Shown: in pieces, positions 14,677 to 22,754 of the stretch
Position numbering within the stretch: the stretch's first letter is position 1
How the letters are laid out: every line of letters starts with the position of its first letter
DNA from: Bacteroidota bacterium
Lineage (GTDB): Bacteria > Bacteroidota > Bacteroidia > Chitinophagales > Saprospiraceae
Direction: 5' to 3'
Length of the DNA stretch: 64,000 nucleotides
Assembly (NCBI GenBank): GCA_030147525.1
Contig: JASBVF010000056.1
Coordinates: forward strand, 124,001 to 188,000
The notes under the pieces: model-generated
Databases searched by the model: none
Told to the model about the DNA's origin: nothing
What the model saw: the letters and a program-made list of their open reading frames with translations, nothing else
Translations under genes and position numbers: made by a program

Positions 14677-15949
14677 CTTTCTTGGTTGAAAACAGCACCG
14701 GCTTCACCGTTACCATGGTCCAAATCCAGGTGTTGAAGGAGTTGCGGTCGCCGCCTTTCACCTGCTGCAAAGTTTCCGTGCCGAACATTTGGGAATAGCC
14801 AAGATTCAGGCTCGCCATTCCATCAAAAAAATTATAGGTGTAAACCGCATCGAACTCTGTCCCGAGGTAGGAATTCATCTCTTTTCCAGATTCATCCATC
14901 ACAGTGGCCGGCGAACTAAATCCGTGTACGTGCAGGTCGAGTTTGCCGGACTTCCCGGCAGGGATGGCGGTTTTTACAAAAAAGTCAATCAGGCCGAGGG
15001 TTCTGCCAGCCTGCCTGTGAGGACTACCCACGTAGAAATAGTCCATGAAGCCGTAGAACTTGTGGTTGGTGCCGTAGAGCGGGTCAAAGGCGGTGTTTTT
15101 GGTTTCGCCTGCATCAGTGCCGGAGAGGTAATCCGTTCCGATGGTCAGGGTGGTCTTGCCGATTTTGGTGCTGAGATTGAGAGCAGCGAGGTAAGCGCTG
15201 ATGTCGGTTTGGGAAATGTCTTCGCCGGTCTGGTAGTACAGCTCGGCGTCGAGTTTGATTTTGCCAAAGGTCTGCATCCAGCGGGTGCCGAGGGTCTGGC
15301 GGTAAGATACTGTTGTGTCGGCGGACTGCTGCCCGTCGTTGTGCAGGAGGAAGGAGATATTTCCCTGCTCGTATTTTTTATTCAACCAGCCATACTGCAT
15401 GGTTTTGTAGTTGTTCACGCCGGTGTAGAAATTGCCGGTGAGCTTGCCCGGTTCGAAAGGCACATTCTGGTTGTAAGCCCCGCCGAAGTGGACTTTCCAG
15501 CCTTTTTCTGCATTTTCATATTTCACCAAAAGCGCATCATGCGTGCGGCTCTGCTGCGCCCAACTCAGGTCACCGAGGAAGCGGGCGCCGTCGTAGTCCA
15601 ACTCCTGCCGCCCGAATTTTGCCGACCAGTTATCAGTGATGGAAAGTTCTGCCCAAGCTTCATGCACATTGGTGAGCGCCGGGTCGGTTTTGTAAATCTG
15701 GCTGGCATTCCCCCAGATGCGCACGTCCTGCAGGTTGAGTTGAAATTTGACTTTGGGCGCCTGGTAGTTCATGTACAGGCGGGAGCGCTGCTCGATGAAA
15801 AACGCCGCATCGGCATCTTCGGGCAAGAGGCTTTTGAAACCCTGACGGTATTCCGCACGGGGGCGGACTTCGCCGGTGAGGGTGAATTGTGCGGTGGAAG
15901 ATTGAATGTAAAATACAGTCAAGAGAAAGAAAACCAGGTTTGACCTCAT
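14672..15949 (-). CDS. Outer-membrane porin of the alginate-export family
   Basis: A 425-residue predicted beta-barrel with a signal peptide (residues 1-20, cleavage near STAQ). The body follows the alginate_exp family: GEVRPRAEYRQGF, FFIEQRSRLYMNYQ, LQDVRIWGN, and AWAELSITDNWSAKFGRQEL with the LDYDGARFLGDLSW block. It ends in alternating-residue strands. It is the first gene of the nap operon, so it probably serves as an outer-membrane channel for anions such as nitrate or nitrite; alginate export itself is unlikely because no alginate genes are near. Its stop is supplied by palindrome G. Confidence 0.8.
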   Translation of the reverse strand: MRSNLVFFLLTVFYIQSSTAQFTLTGEVRPRAEYRQGFKSLLPEDADAAFFIEQRSRLYMNYQAPKVKFQLNLQDVRIWGNASQIYKTDPALTNVHEAWAELSITDNWSAKFGRQELDYDGARFLGDLSWAQQSRTHDALLVKYENAEKGWKVHFGGAYNQNVPFEPGKLTGNFYTGVNNYKTMQYGWLNKKYEQGNISFLLHNDGQQSADTTVSYRQTLGTRWMQTFGKIKLDAELYYQTGEDISQTDISAYLAALNLSTKIGKTTLTIGTDYLSGTDAGETKNTAFDPLYGTNHKFYGFMDYFYVGSPHRQAGRTLGLIDFFVKTAIPAGKSGKLDLHVHGFSSPATVMDESGKEMNSYLGTEFDAVYTYNFFDGMASLNLGYSQMFGTETLQQVKGGDRNSFNTWIWTMVTVKPVLFSTKKD

Positions 15950-16001
15950 TGCTCTTCAGTGTTTTTAAAAGTCAACTGCTGAGAGACGAATCTCGACTTG
16001 T

Positions 16002-16073
16002 GTGACTTTTTGCACTTAAAATTGTGGGTCAAAAGTAGGTTCGCGACAATCTCATGTCCGGTGACTTTTGTCA
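16002..16073 (-). promoter_or_regulatory. Predicted nap operon promoter with FNR/CRP-like dyad
   Basis: On the minus strand a -7 element TACTTTTG (exact TAnnTTTG) spans 16037-16030. A dyad TGAC-N4-GTCA lies at 16062-16073. Its centre is about 34 bases upstream of the -7 centre, which is near -41 from the implied start: the classic position of a class II FNR/CRP-family activator. A second copy of GTGACTTTTT is at 16002-16011 inside the leader, and an inverted copy AAAAGTCAA is at 15967-15975. Activation by an anaerobic or nitrogen-oxide sensor of the FNR family is inferred. Confidence 0.5.
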
Positions 16074-16115
16074 GTGTTGCGTCTGATGAAAATCACTAAG
16101 AAGAACTGGAAAGAA

Positions 16116-16162
16116 TTGCTTACAAGCCCAAAAGGATCAAATGTTTACAGGCTTGTAAGCAA
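16116..16162 (-). terminator. Hairpin after fhs
   Basis: A perfect 13-base inverted repeat, TTGCTTACAAGCC at 16116-16128 and GGCTTGTAAGCAA at 16150-16162, with a 21-base loop. It begins 8 bases past the fhs stop codon. The following bases are only weakly T-rich on the minus strand, so it may act as a 3' stabilising hairpin as well as, or instead of, an intrinsic terminator. Confidence 0.6.
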
Positions 16163-16169
16163 AATATTT

Positions 16170-17837
16170 TTAAAACAACCCCGAAATATTCCCCTCCGCA
16201 TCGATGTCGATATGCTCAGCAGAAGGAACATCCGGCAGGCCGGGCATACGCATCATGTCACCGGTGATGGGCACCACGAAACCCGCTCCCGCAGCAATTT
16301 CAATTTCCCGGACGGTAATTTTGAAACCCGTCGGGCGGCCAATTTTGGAAGGATCGTCGGACAGTGACTTTTGCGTTTTGGCAATGCAAACGGCAGAGCC
16401 TTCCAGGCCCAGCTTGGCGATGCGGCGCAGATGCATTTGTGCGTCGCTTGAGTATTCCACACCGTCAGCGCCGTAGATTTGCTTCGCAATGGTTTCAATC
16501 TTTTTTTCGATGGACCAATTCCAGTCGTACAGGGGGTTGAACTGGCCCTTTGAATTTTGAACGGCATCCACCACGGCATGCGCCAGGTTTTCGCCGCCCT
16601 TTCCACCTTCTCCCCAGATATTGGCGACCACGGCTTTGAAGCCCATTTCTTCACAGCGTTTTTGCACGATGCCGATTTCCTCGTCCGTGTCGGTCACGAA
16701 TTGGTTGATCGCCACAACCGCCGGAATGCCGAACAGGCGGGAGTTCTCCAGGTGCTTTTCCAGATTGACGAGGCCCTTGCGCACGGCCTCTGGGTTCGGT
16801 TCCTTGAGCGTTTTCAGGTCGCTGCCGCCGTGGTATTTCAGCGCCCGGATGGTGGCCACGAGCACGATAGCTTTGGGTGCAAGTCCGGCACTCTGGCACT
16901 TGATATCCATGAATTTTTCAGCGCCCAAATCGGAGCCGAAGCCCGCCTCGGTCACCACCCAATCGGCCAGCGAGAGGCCGGTTTTGGTAGCAATCACCGT
17001 ATTCGTGCCCTGCGCAATGTTGGCGAACGGCCCGCCGTGGATGATGGCAGGATAGCCCTCCAGCGTCTGCACGAGGTTGGGCTGGATGGCGTCTTTCAGC
17101 AAGGCAGCCATGGCGCCCTGCGCATTCAGGTCACGGGCGTAAACGGGCTGGCGGTCCATCGTGTAACCCACGAGGATATTCCCCAGCCTGCGTTTCAGGT
17201 CTTCAATATTGTTGGACAAACACAAAATTGCCATCACCTCCGAGGCCACAGCGATGTCGAAGCCGCTTTCCCGAGGCATCCCGTTGCCGGTGCCGCCGAG
17301 GCCGATGGTGATTTGGCGCAGCGAGCGGTCGTTCATGTCCATCACCCGTTTGAAAAAAATCTGGCGTGGGTCGAGACCGAGCGAGCGTTTTTTGCTTTGC
17401 AAATTATTGTCGATGAGCGCTGCCAGCAGGTTGTGGGCTTTTTCCACGGCGGAAATATCGCCGGTGAAATGCAGGTTGATGTCCTCCATCGGCAACACCT
17501 GCGAGTAGCCACCGCCGGTCGCCCCGCCTTTGATGCCGAACACCGGGCCAAGCGACGGTTCCCGCAGAACGACGCAGGTCTTCCTACCGATACGGTTAAG
17601 CCCTTGCGACAGGCCGATGCTCATCGTTGTTTTACCTTCACCCGCCGGCGTCGGCGAAATGGCGGAAACGAGAATGAGGTTGCTTTTCTTGATTTTCTCC
17701 TCGTCAATGAGGTGGAGCGGAAGTTTTGCCTTGTATTTTCCGTAGAGTTGGAGGTCGTCTTCAGAAATGTTGAGTTGAGCGGCTATTTGCTGAATAGGTT
17801 TCAGCGTGATGGTTCTCGCAATGTCCTGGTCAGTCAT
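16170..17837 (-). CDS. fhs: Formate--tetrahydrofolate ligase
   Basis: ATP-dependent synthesis of 10-formyl-tetrahydrofolate from formate in one-carbon metabolism. I start at the ATG at 17837 (MTDQDIARTITLKPI), giving 555 residues, the usual family length; the frame is open to 17924 but the added residues do not look like family sequence. The P-loop-like PTPAGEGKTTMSIGL is at about residues 60-75, followed by LREPSLGPVFGIKGGATGGG, the MDMNDRSLR and GMPRESGFDIAVASEVMA blocks, and PVYARDLNAQGAMAAL. All are hallmark Fhs blocks. The gene appears to be monocistronic. Confidence 0.95.
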   Translation of the reverse strand: MTDQDIARTITLKPIQQIAAQLNISEDDLQLYGKYKAKLPLHLIDEEKIKKSNLILVSAISPTPAGEGKTTMSIGLSQGLNRIGRKTCVVLREPSLGPVFGIKGGATGGGYSQVLPMEDINLHFTGDISAVEKAHNLLAALIDNNLQSKKRSLGLDPRQIFFKRVMDMNDRSLRQITIGLGGTGNGMPRESGFDIAVASEVMAILCLSNNIEDLKRRLGNILVGYTMDRQPVYARDLNAQGAMAALLKDAIQPNLVQTLEGYPAIIHGGPFANIAQGTNTVIATKTGLSLADWVVTEAGFGSDLGAEKFMDIKCQSAGLAPKAIVLVATIRALKYHGGSDLKTLKEPNPEAVRKGLVNLEKHLENSRLFGIPAVVAINQFVTDTDEEIGIVQKRCEEMGFKAVVANIWGEGGKGGENLAHAVVDAVQNSKGQFNPLYDWNWSIEKKIETIAKQIYGADGVEYSSDAQMHLRRIAKLGLEGSAVCIAKTQKSLSDDPSKIGRPTGFKITVREIEIAAGAGFVVPITGDMMRMPGLPDVPSAEHIDIDAEGNISGLF

Positions 17838-17957
17838 GATGTTTAGTTGGTTAGGTGAAAATGAGCGGCGGCTAAAGTATGGTTTTTTTAAAAAAAGTAA
17901 CAGTTGATTATGTGCAGGGGTCACGATATTGATAATTGATCAAAATGAAAATTCTAA

Positions 17958-19046
17958 ATTTTTCCCGTCACCTCCTTACTTGGTCCGAGGCAGGTTGGAA
18001 AGACAACGCTCGCAAAAACCTTTCAACCCGACCATATCTTTGATTTGGAAAACCCGAGGGACATGGCCTTGATGGAGTCGCCTCAGCTTGCACTGGAAAA
18101 CCTGAAGGGTTTGATCATGATTGATGAAATTCAACGGAAGTCTGAAATTTTCCCGCTGTTGCGTTTCCTCGTTGACAACCGGCCCGACCAACGCTATCTC
18201 ATTTTGGGCAGTGCATCCTCCACCCTCCGGCAGCAAAGCGGTGAATCGTTGGCAGGCCGGATCGGCTATTACTACCTGACTGGTCTGAACCTGACCGAAA
18301 CTGGAACTGCTTCACTTGAATCACTATGGCTAAGAGGCGGCTTTCCCCGGAGTTTTCTGGCACAATCGAACGAAAGCAGCCTGGTTTGGCGTCAGAATTT
18401 CATCTCTACTTTTCTTGAGCGTGACCTGAATATATTAGGCATATCAATTCCCGCTGCCACGATGTATCGGTTTTGGGTAATGCTTAGCCATTATCACGGA
18501 CAAACAATGAATTACAGCGAATTGGGCCGTTCCTTTGGCGTTAGTGATAAAACGGTAAAGCAATATCTTTCCATGCTGGAAGACACCTTTATGGTGAGAG
18601 TACTCATGCCTTGGCATGCCAATGTGGACAAACGATTGGTGAAAAGCCCCAAAATTTACATCCGTGATTCCGGAATTTTTCATGCGCTCCAGGATATTGG
18701 CAACATCGAAGCATTGAAAACGAATCCCAAACTCGGTGCCTCCTGGGAAGGATTTGCCCTTGAAGAAACGGTTTCCATGTTGCAAAAAAGAGATACCGAA
18801 GTGTTTTTTTACGGCTCACATGCAGGCGTAGAGGTTGACCTTTTTTGGCAGTCAGGCGGTAAAAACTATGCTGCCGAATTCAAATTCATGGATGCGCCCA
18901 AAACCACCAGATCCATGCAACAGGCCATTGAAGATCTTTCCCTGCATCAGCTTTGGGTAATTTATCCCGGCGATAAAAATTATGCACTTTCTGAAAATAT
19001 AACTGTGATACCCTTGCGGGATTTGGCAATTTTGAAAACCGCTTGA
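17958..19046 (+). CDS. AAA-family ATPase with DUF4143 domain, 5' end disrupted
   Basis: The open frame begins right after an in-frame TAA at 17955-17957. It encodes FPVTSLLGPRQVGKTTL, so the Walker A motif lies upstream of every standard start in this frame (first candidates TTG 18045, ATG 18063). Walker B (LIMIDEIQ), the arginine-rich sensor region and the C-terminal DUF4143 nuclease-like domain (KIYIRDSGIFHALQD, then EVDLFW and AEFKF) are intact. The usual 20 or so N-terminal residues are missing. An ATG at 17945 reads MKILNF in the +1 frame and meets this frame at a run of five T's, so one frameshift would restore an almost complete protein. It may be a recent pseudogene or an assembly error. 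Confidence 0.75.
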   Translation: MFPVTSLLGPRQVGKTTLAKTFQPDHIFDLENPRDMALMESPQLALENLKGLIMIDEIQRKSEIFPLLRFLVDNRPDQRYLILGSASSTLRQQSGESLAGRIGYYYLTGLNLTETGTASLESLWLRGGFPRSFLAQSNESSLVWRQNFISTFLERDLNILGISIPAATMYRFWVMLSHYHGQTMNYSELGRSFGVSDKTVKQYLSMLEDTFMVRVLMPWHANVDKRLVKSPKIYIRDSGIFHALQDIGNIEALKTNPKLGASWEGFALEETVSMLQKRDTEVFFYGSHAGVEVDLFWQSGGKNYAAEFKFMDAPKTTRSMQQAIEDLSLHQLWVIYPGDKNYALSENITVIPLRDLAILKTA

Positions 19047-19090
19047 AAATGCAAGTTTCAGCGCTAAAATTTTTAAAAATGAACTTAAAC

Positions 19091-20593
19091 ATGAAATACC
19101 TGCTCACTATCACCCTTGCCTTTTTTGCTTCGGTTGTCCCGGCTCAAAACCTCGACGACCTCGCCAACCGCCACGCCTTCCAGTCCCTCGACGAATTCCG
19201 GGAGTTGCTTTCCATCCCCTGCGACGCCCATTTTCCTGAGGATATTGAAAAAAACGTGCAGTGGTGCGAGACGGCATTTACGAAGCGGGGTTTCACCACC
19301 AAACGCCTCGAAACGGCCACCGTGCCGCTGCTGCTCGCCGAGCGCAAAACCTCCCGCCCGAATGCCAAAACCGTGCTCGCCTATTTGCAAATCGACGGGC
19401 AACCGGTCGATCCGCAGTTCTGGTTTCAGGAAAGCCCGTGGATTCCGGTTTTAAAAAAAGAAGTGGAAGGCGAAGGCTGGGTTGAAATTCCCTGGGACAA
19501 CCTGCGCAAGGGCATCAACCCCGACTGGCGCATTTTCGCCCGTGGCGCCTCCGATGCCAAAGGCCCGGCGGTTGCGTTCCTTGCTGCTCTCGACGCCATG
19601 AAAACACTAGGCGAAGAGCCGCCCTACCACCTCAAAGTCATCATGGATTTCGAGGAGGAACTCGGCTCGCCGCACCTGCCCAAAGCAGTTGAAGAATTCC
19701 GAAAAGACCTTGCTGCCGATGTACTCGTCATTTTCGACGGACCCCGCCACGTGAGCAACCAGCCTACGCTCAGCTTCGGCGCACGGGGCATTGCCGACGT
19801 GACGCTGACGGTGTACGGCCCGACCTTCCCGCAGCACAGCGGCCACTACGGCAACTACTGCCCGAACCCTGCCCTGCGCCTCTCCCAGCTGCTCGCCGGC
19901 ATGAAGGACGAGCAGGGCCGGGTGACAATCCCCGGTTTTTACGACGGCATTTTTATGGATGAAAAAACCAGGACCACGCTGGCGCAAGTGCCTGACGACG
20001 AGAATTTTATCAAAACAAAACTCGGCATCGCCCGGCCCGATGCCGTGGCCCCAAATCTCCAGGAAGCCCTGCAATACCCCAGCCTCAACATCCGGGGCAT
20101 GAGTTCCGGCTGGGTCGGCGAGGCAGCCCGGACGATCATCCCATCCACGGCCACAGCGGAGATCGACATCCGGCTGGTGCTGGAAAGTGACCCGGAGCGC
20201 CTCATCGGTTTGATCCGAAAATACGTGGAAGACCAGGGTTACACCATACTCGACCATGCGCCCGACAGCCGGGAGCGGGTGCAGTTTGATAAAATCTGCA
20301 GGTTCGACTACTCCGTTTCCTACCGGGCTTTCCGCACGGAACTGGACTCACCGGCGGGCCTCTGGCTTTCCCGAGCGATGGTCAAAGCCTTCGGTTCTGA
20401 GCCGGTGAAAATCCGCACGGCAGGCGGCTCCATCCCGATTTCGCCGTTCGTGAATACGCTGGGGATTCCCGCCGTCGCCGTGCCAACGGTTAACCCGGAC
20501 AACAACCAACACAGCCCGAACGAGAACATCCGACTGGGGAATTATGTGGATGCGGTGAAGACGGTGGTGGCGATTTTGAGGGAGGGGTTTTGA
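19091..20593 (+). CDS. Secreted M20-family metallopeptidase
   Basis: A 500-residue exported peptidase/deacylase of the M20 clan. I start at ATG 19091, which gives a clean signal peptide (MKYLLTITLAFFASVVPAQ). The frame is open from 19043 but upstream residues are not signal-like. Active-site blocks: LQIDGQPVD (the first metal-binding His position is Gln100; D102 kept), RGASDAKG (D155), DFEEELGS (E188/E189, general base and metal ligand), DGPRH, HSGHYGNYCPNP in the dimerisation lid, and NQHSPNEN near the end. The His-to-Gln change at the first ligand may be normal for this subfamily or may alter metal binding. Confidence 0.83.
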   Translation: MKYLLTITLAFFASVVPAQNLDDLANRHAFQSLDEFRELLSIPCDAHFPEDIEKNVQWCETAFTKRGFTTKRLETATVPLLLAERKTSRPNAKTVLAYLQIDGQPVDPQFWFQESPWIPVLKKEVEGEGWVEIPWDNLRKGINPDWRIFARGASDAKGPAVAFLAALDAMKTLGEEPPYHLKVIMDFEEELGSPHLPKAVEEFRKDLAADVLVIFDGPRHVSNQPTLSFGARGIADVTLTVYGPTFPQHSGHYGNYCPNPALRLSQLLAGMKDEQGRVTIPGFYDGIFMDEKTRTTLAQVPDDENFIKTKLGIARPDAVAPNLQEALQYPSLNIRGMSSGWVGEAARTIIPSTATAEIDIRLVLESDPERLIGLIRKYVEDQGYTILDHAPDSRERVQFDKICRFDYSVSYRAFRTELDSPAGLWLSRAMVKAFGSEPVKIRTAGGSIPISPFVNTLGIPAVAVPTVNPDNNQHSPNENIRLGNYVDAVKTVVAILREGF

Positions 20594-20609
20594 AGGAATC
20601 GGGAAGCGT

Positions 20610-20705
20610 TTATTTCACCCTCACGAGCTTCCCGTTCTTCACCTTCCTTCCTGTTTCCCTGATTTCATAAAAATACATGCCCGGCGGCGGAATGGTTTTC
20701 ACCGC
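20610..20705 (-). pseudogene. Orphan T9SS sorting-domain tail (relic)
   Basis: Directly after the stop of the T9SS protein gene, in another frame on the same strand, about 31 codons read ...PPPGMYFYEIRETG then a KVKNGKLVRVK end and TAA at 20612-20610. That is the last beta-strands of a type A T9SS C-terminal domain. The functional gene ends with its own, different tail (GVYFLQYREDGQLLATERF...), so this fragment is left over from another gene or an earlier 3' end. Confidence 0.65.
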
Positions 20706-22264
20706 TGCACCACAAACCGCTCTGTCGCCAGTAATTGCCCATCCTCCCGGTATTGCAGAAAATACACCCCTGCTGCCCAGTCGTGGACGGGCAGGATGAA
20801 CGTAGCGTCGTTCCGATCGGTTGCAAACTCACGAATGAGGCGGCCGTTCGCATCGAGGACACTGAAACTGCCTTTGTTTTTATTGAAATCAGGACTACGG
20901 AAATGAAAATTCAAGTACTCAGCAGCAGGGTTGGGATAAATGGCGAGCCGGAACCCGGAAACTTTCGATGACTCATCCGCTGAGTCTATCAAATAGCAGC
21001 CGGGCACGAGGCAGCTCCATTCGTCCACTTTTATGAGCCAGGCTTGTTGGGGGATGGTACCGGCATTGGTATAATCTACTGCCTGTCCACAAAAAATAAA
21101 ACCGCCATCAGAAGTCTCCTTTATGTCAAAAATTTCATGAGCATTCAGTTTATTGGTAAGGTAAACATATTCCCGCTCCCAGATACTTTCGCCATCATGT
21201 GAAATCTTGGCCAACCAACCCTTAATATGGTCATAGCCTTCTGATAGGCTATAGTCAGGGGCAGTACCGGCAAACAGAAAGCCGCTGTCATCGGAAAATT
21301 CTATCAGGTTGGTGGATTTCGTCCAACTGGATTCTTTCGGTTCCGGGAATTCACTTTCCCATTCCAACTCATGGTTCGGATCTAATTTAAATATCAATTT
21401 TTTAAACCACACCGCATTAACCGAAGGGTGTACATATTCTGTTCCATCACCGGAGGCGATCACCAGACTACCGTCGTCCAGCAACACCATATCATTGGCG
21501 GCATCCCGCAGCATGGTGCTGGGCGAGGTGAGGTAAGACCATTGTAAATTGCCTTCACTGTCCAATTGAAAAATTGAGACCTGAAACACATAATTTTCTG
21601 CCACCAGGTTATTATTCAACCGCATTGCTCCCACAATGATATTTCCCAACTCATCCACTATGACCGAACGTGGAATATCCCGGAATACGTCTCCGTAGAT
21701 TTTGTGCCATTGTTCATTGCCAATACTGTCTATTTTCAAAACCGAAACATCCGAGTTTCCCAATACCGCAGTACCCATCCAATTGACGATAACGTAGCCG
21801 CCATCTGGGGTTTCAGCGAAAGCCATCGGACGGATGAACTCCCCGGCCGGATAATGAGGATTGAGGTATGTTCTGGTGAATAGCGTGTCGCCGTCTGCAT
21901 CATATTTTATCAACAGGGCTTTCATAACTGGTGTAAAGGAATACCCTGTCAACAAAAAGCCCCCATCCGGGGTTGGTAGCAGGGTGTTCTCCCAGGTTTC
22001 CACTGAGATGAGTGTATCCGTCAGGGTTTTAAGATACACCGGGACGCCCTCCGTATCGAATTTGACGAAAATATTGCCGGTTTCGTAAGGGAACACTGTA
22101 TCGGAAATAATGCCGGTGGCATAATAACCGTCGTCAACCGGCAGGACACTCGTTAGAACAGCCGATGGGAAGCCAAAATGGTAGCGGTGATTGAATGTAG
22201 TTTGCCCTTGTAGCAGTAATGGAAAACACAATAGCGCCAACCACCAATAGCTGATTTTACCCAT
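20699..22264 (-). CDS. T9SS-sorted secreted beta-propeller-like protein
   Basis: About 521 residues from the ATG at 22264 (MGKISYWWLALLCFPLLLQGQ signal peptide); an in-frame ATG at 22306 only adds non-signal residues. The body carries repeated blades with the pattern TPDGGFLLTGY, TPDGGYVIVNW, DELGNIIVGAM, DDGSLVIASGDG and TSDGGFIFCGQA, each followed by a KID/KFD strand, as in secreted propeller proteins of Bacteroidota. The C-terminus is a type A T9SS sorting domain (LAIYPNPAAEYLNF, DANGRLIREF, AAGVYFLQY). It is expected on the cell surface or outside. It is flanked on both sides by decayed T9SS tails. The ligand is unknown. Confidence 0.85.
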   Translation of the reverse strand: MGKISYWWLALLCFPLLLQGQTTFNHRYHFGFPSAVLTSVLPVDDGYYATGIISDTVFPYETGNIFVKFDTEGVPVYLKTLTDTLISVETWENTLLPTPDGGFLLTGYSFTPVMKALLIKYDADGDTLFTRTYLNPHYPAGEFIRPMAFAETPDGGYVIVNWMGTAVLGNSDVSVLKIDSIGNEQWHKIYGDVFRDIPRSVIVDELGNIIVGAMRLNNNLVAENYVFQVSIFQLDSEGNLQWSYLTSPSTMLRDAANDMVLLDDGSLVIASGDGTEYVHPSVNAVWFKKLIFKLDPNHELEWESEFPEPKESSWTKSTNLIEFSDDSGFLFAGTAPDYSLSEGYDHIKGWLAKISHDGESIWEREYVYLTNKLNAHEIFDIKETSDGGFIFCGQAVDYTNAGTIPQQAWLIKVDEWSCLVPGCYLIDSADESSKVSGFRLAIYPNPAAEYLNFHFRSPDFNKNKGSFSVLDANGRLIREFATDRNDATFILPVHDWAAGVYFLQYREDGQLLATERFVVQR

Positions 22265-22320
22265 TTTTGAAAGGTGTTTCAATTGCCGTGAGGGTAAAAC
22301 TCCCACGGCAATTTTGTATT

Positions 22321-22500
22321 TTATCGAATAATGACCAAACGTTTGGTTTCAACGACATTTTTCCCAATTCTCAATCTGCAAAAATAAATCCCTTCCCAAG
22401 GACTTTGCCCTAAATAAGTCCAACTTAAAACGGGCATACTATTTTCAGTTTTTCCAATGCCGGTATCTTACCAGCTTTGGTTCAAGCTATAAGCAATAGC
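22321..22500 (-). pseudogene. Decayed 3' end of a second T9SS protein gene
   Basis: Reading the minus strand from about 22500, codons give SLNQSW, an in-frame TAA at 22470-22468, then DTGIGKTENSMPVLSWTYLG, QSPWEGIYFCRLRIGKN, VVETKRLVIIR and TAA at 22323-22321. The second part is a recognisable T9SS C-terminal tail (WEGIYFCRLRIG...KRLVI). No matching open frame continues upstream, so the body of the gene has been lost. It lies 57 bases upstream of the intact T9SS gene in the same orientation. Confidence 0.65.
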
Positions 22501-22688
22501 TTAAATAAATATTCGTATAGCGGCAGTATAAGTATTCATCATTCCTAACTCTGTGAACACTACTGTAGCGACGATTTTAGCACCAACCATTCAGCATCTC
22601 GTTACCTGTGGCTGTCAATATGACTGCGCATAAGAAACCCTACCCCTACTGTAAATTAGGGTTAGACGATTCAGACGATATAGGCCAT
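22501..22688. other. Intergenic stretch with no recognised gene
   Basis: Between the decayed T9SS tail and the promoter of the lipoprotein gene. Frames are short and interrupted on both strands. It is probably further eroded sequence of the same lost gene, but nothing identifiable remains. Confidence 0.35.
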
Positions 22689-22721
22689 TTTGCAAAAGTT
22701 TTTTTTGAAAGAGTAAATTTG
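22689..22721 (+). promoter_or_regulatory. Complete Bacteroidota-type promoter
   Basis: A -33 TTTG at 22689-22692, a 21-base spacer and a -7 TAAATTTG at 22714-22721 match the TTTG-N19-21-TAnnTTTG consensus exactly. It lies 33 bases before the lipoprotein ATG at 22755. Confidence 0.65.
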
Positions 22722-22754
22722 CAGATCAGAAATCAATATTAATAAACTGATTCA

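Noticed and set aside
14568-14723. N-terminal extension of the napD frame
   Set aside because: The extra codons translate palindrome G and the end of the porin gene. NapD-like sequence begins only at ATG 14567.
14789-15943. Long plus-strand frame (384 codons) opposite the porin
   Set aside because: Fully antisense to the porin gene, with no start context or recognised domain; shadow frame.
16557-17846. Long plus-strand frame (429 codons) opposite fhs
   Set aside because: Antisense to a hallmark fhs sequence. The product is His/Phe-rich without known motifs, as expected of a mirror frame.
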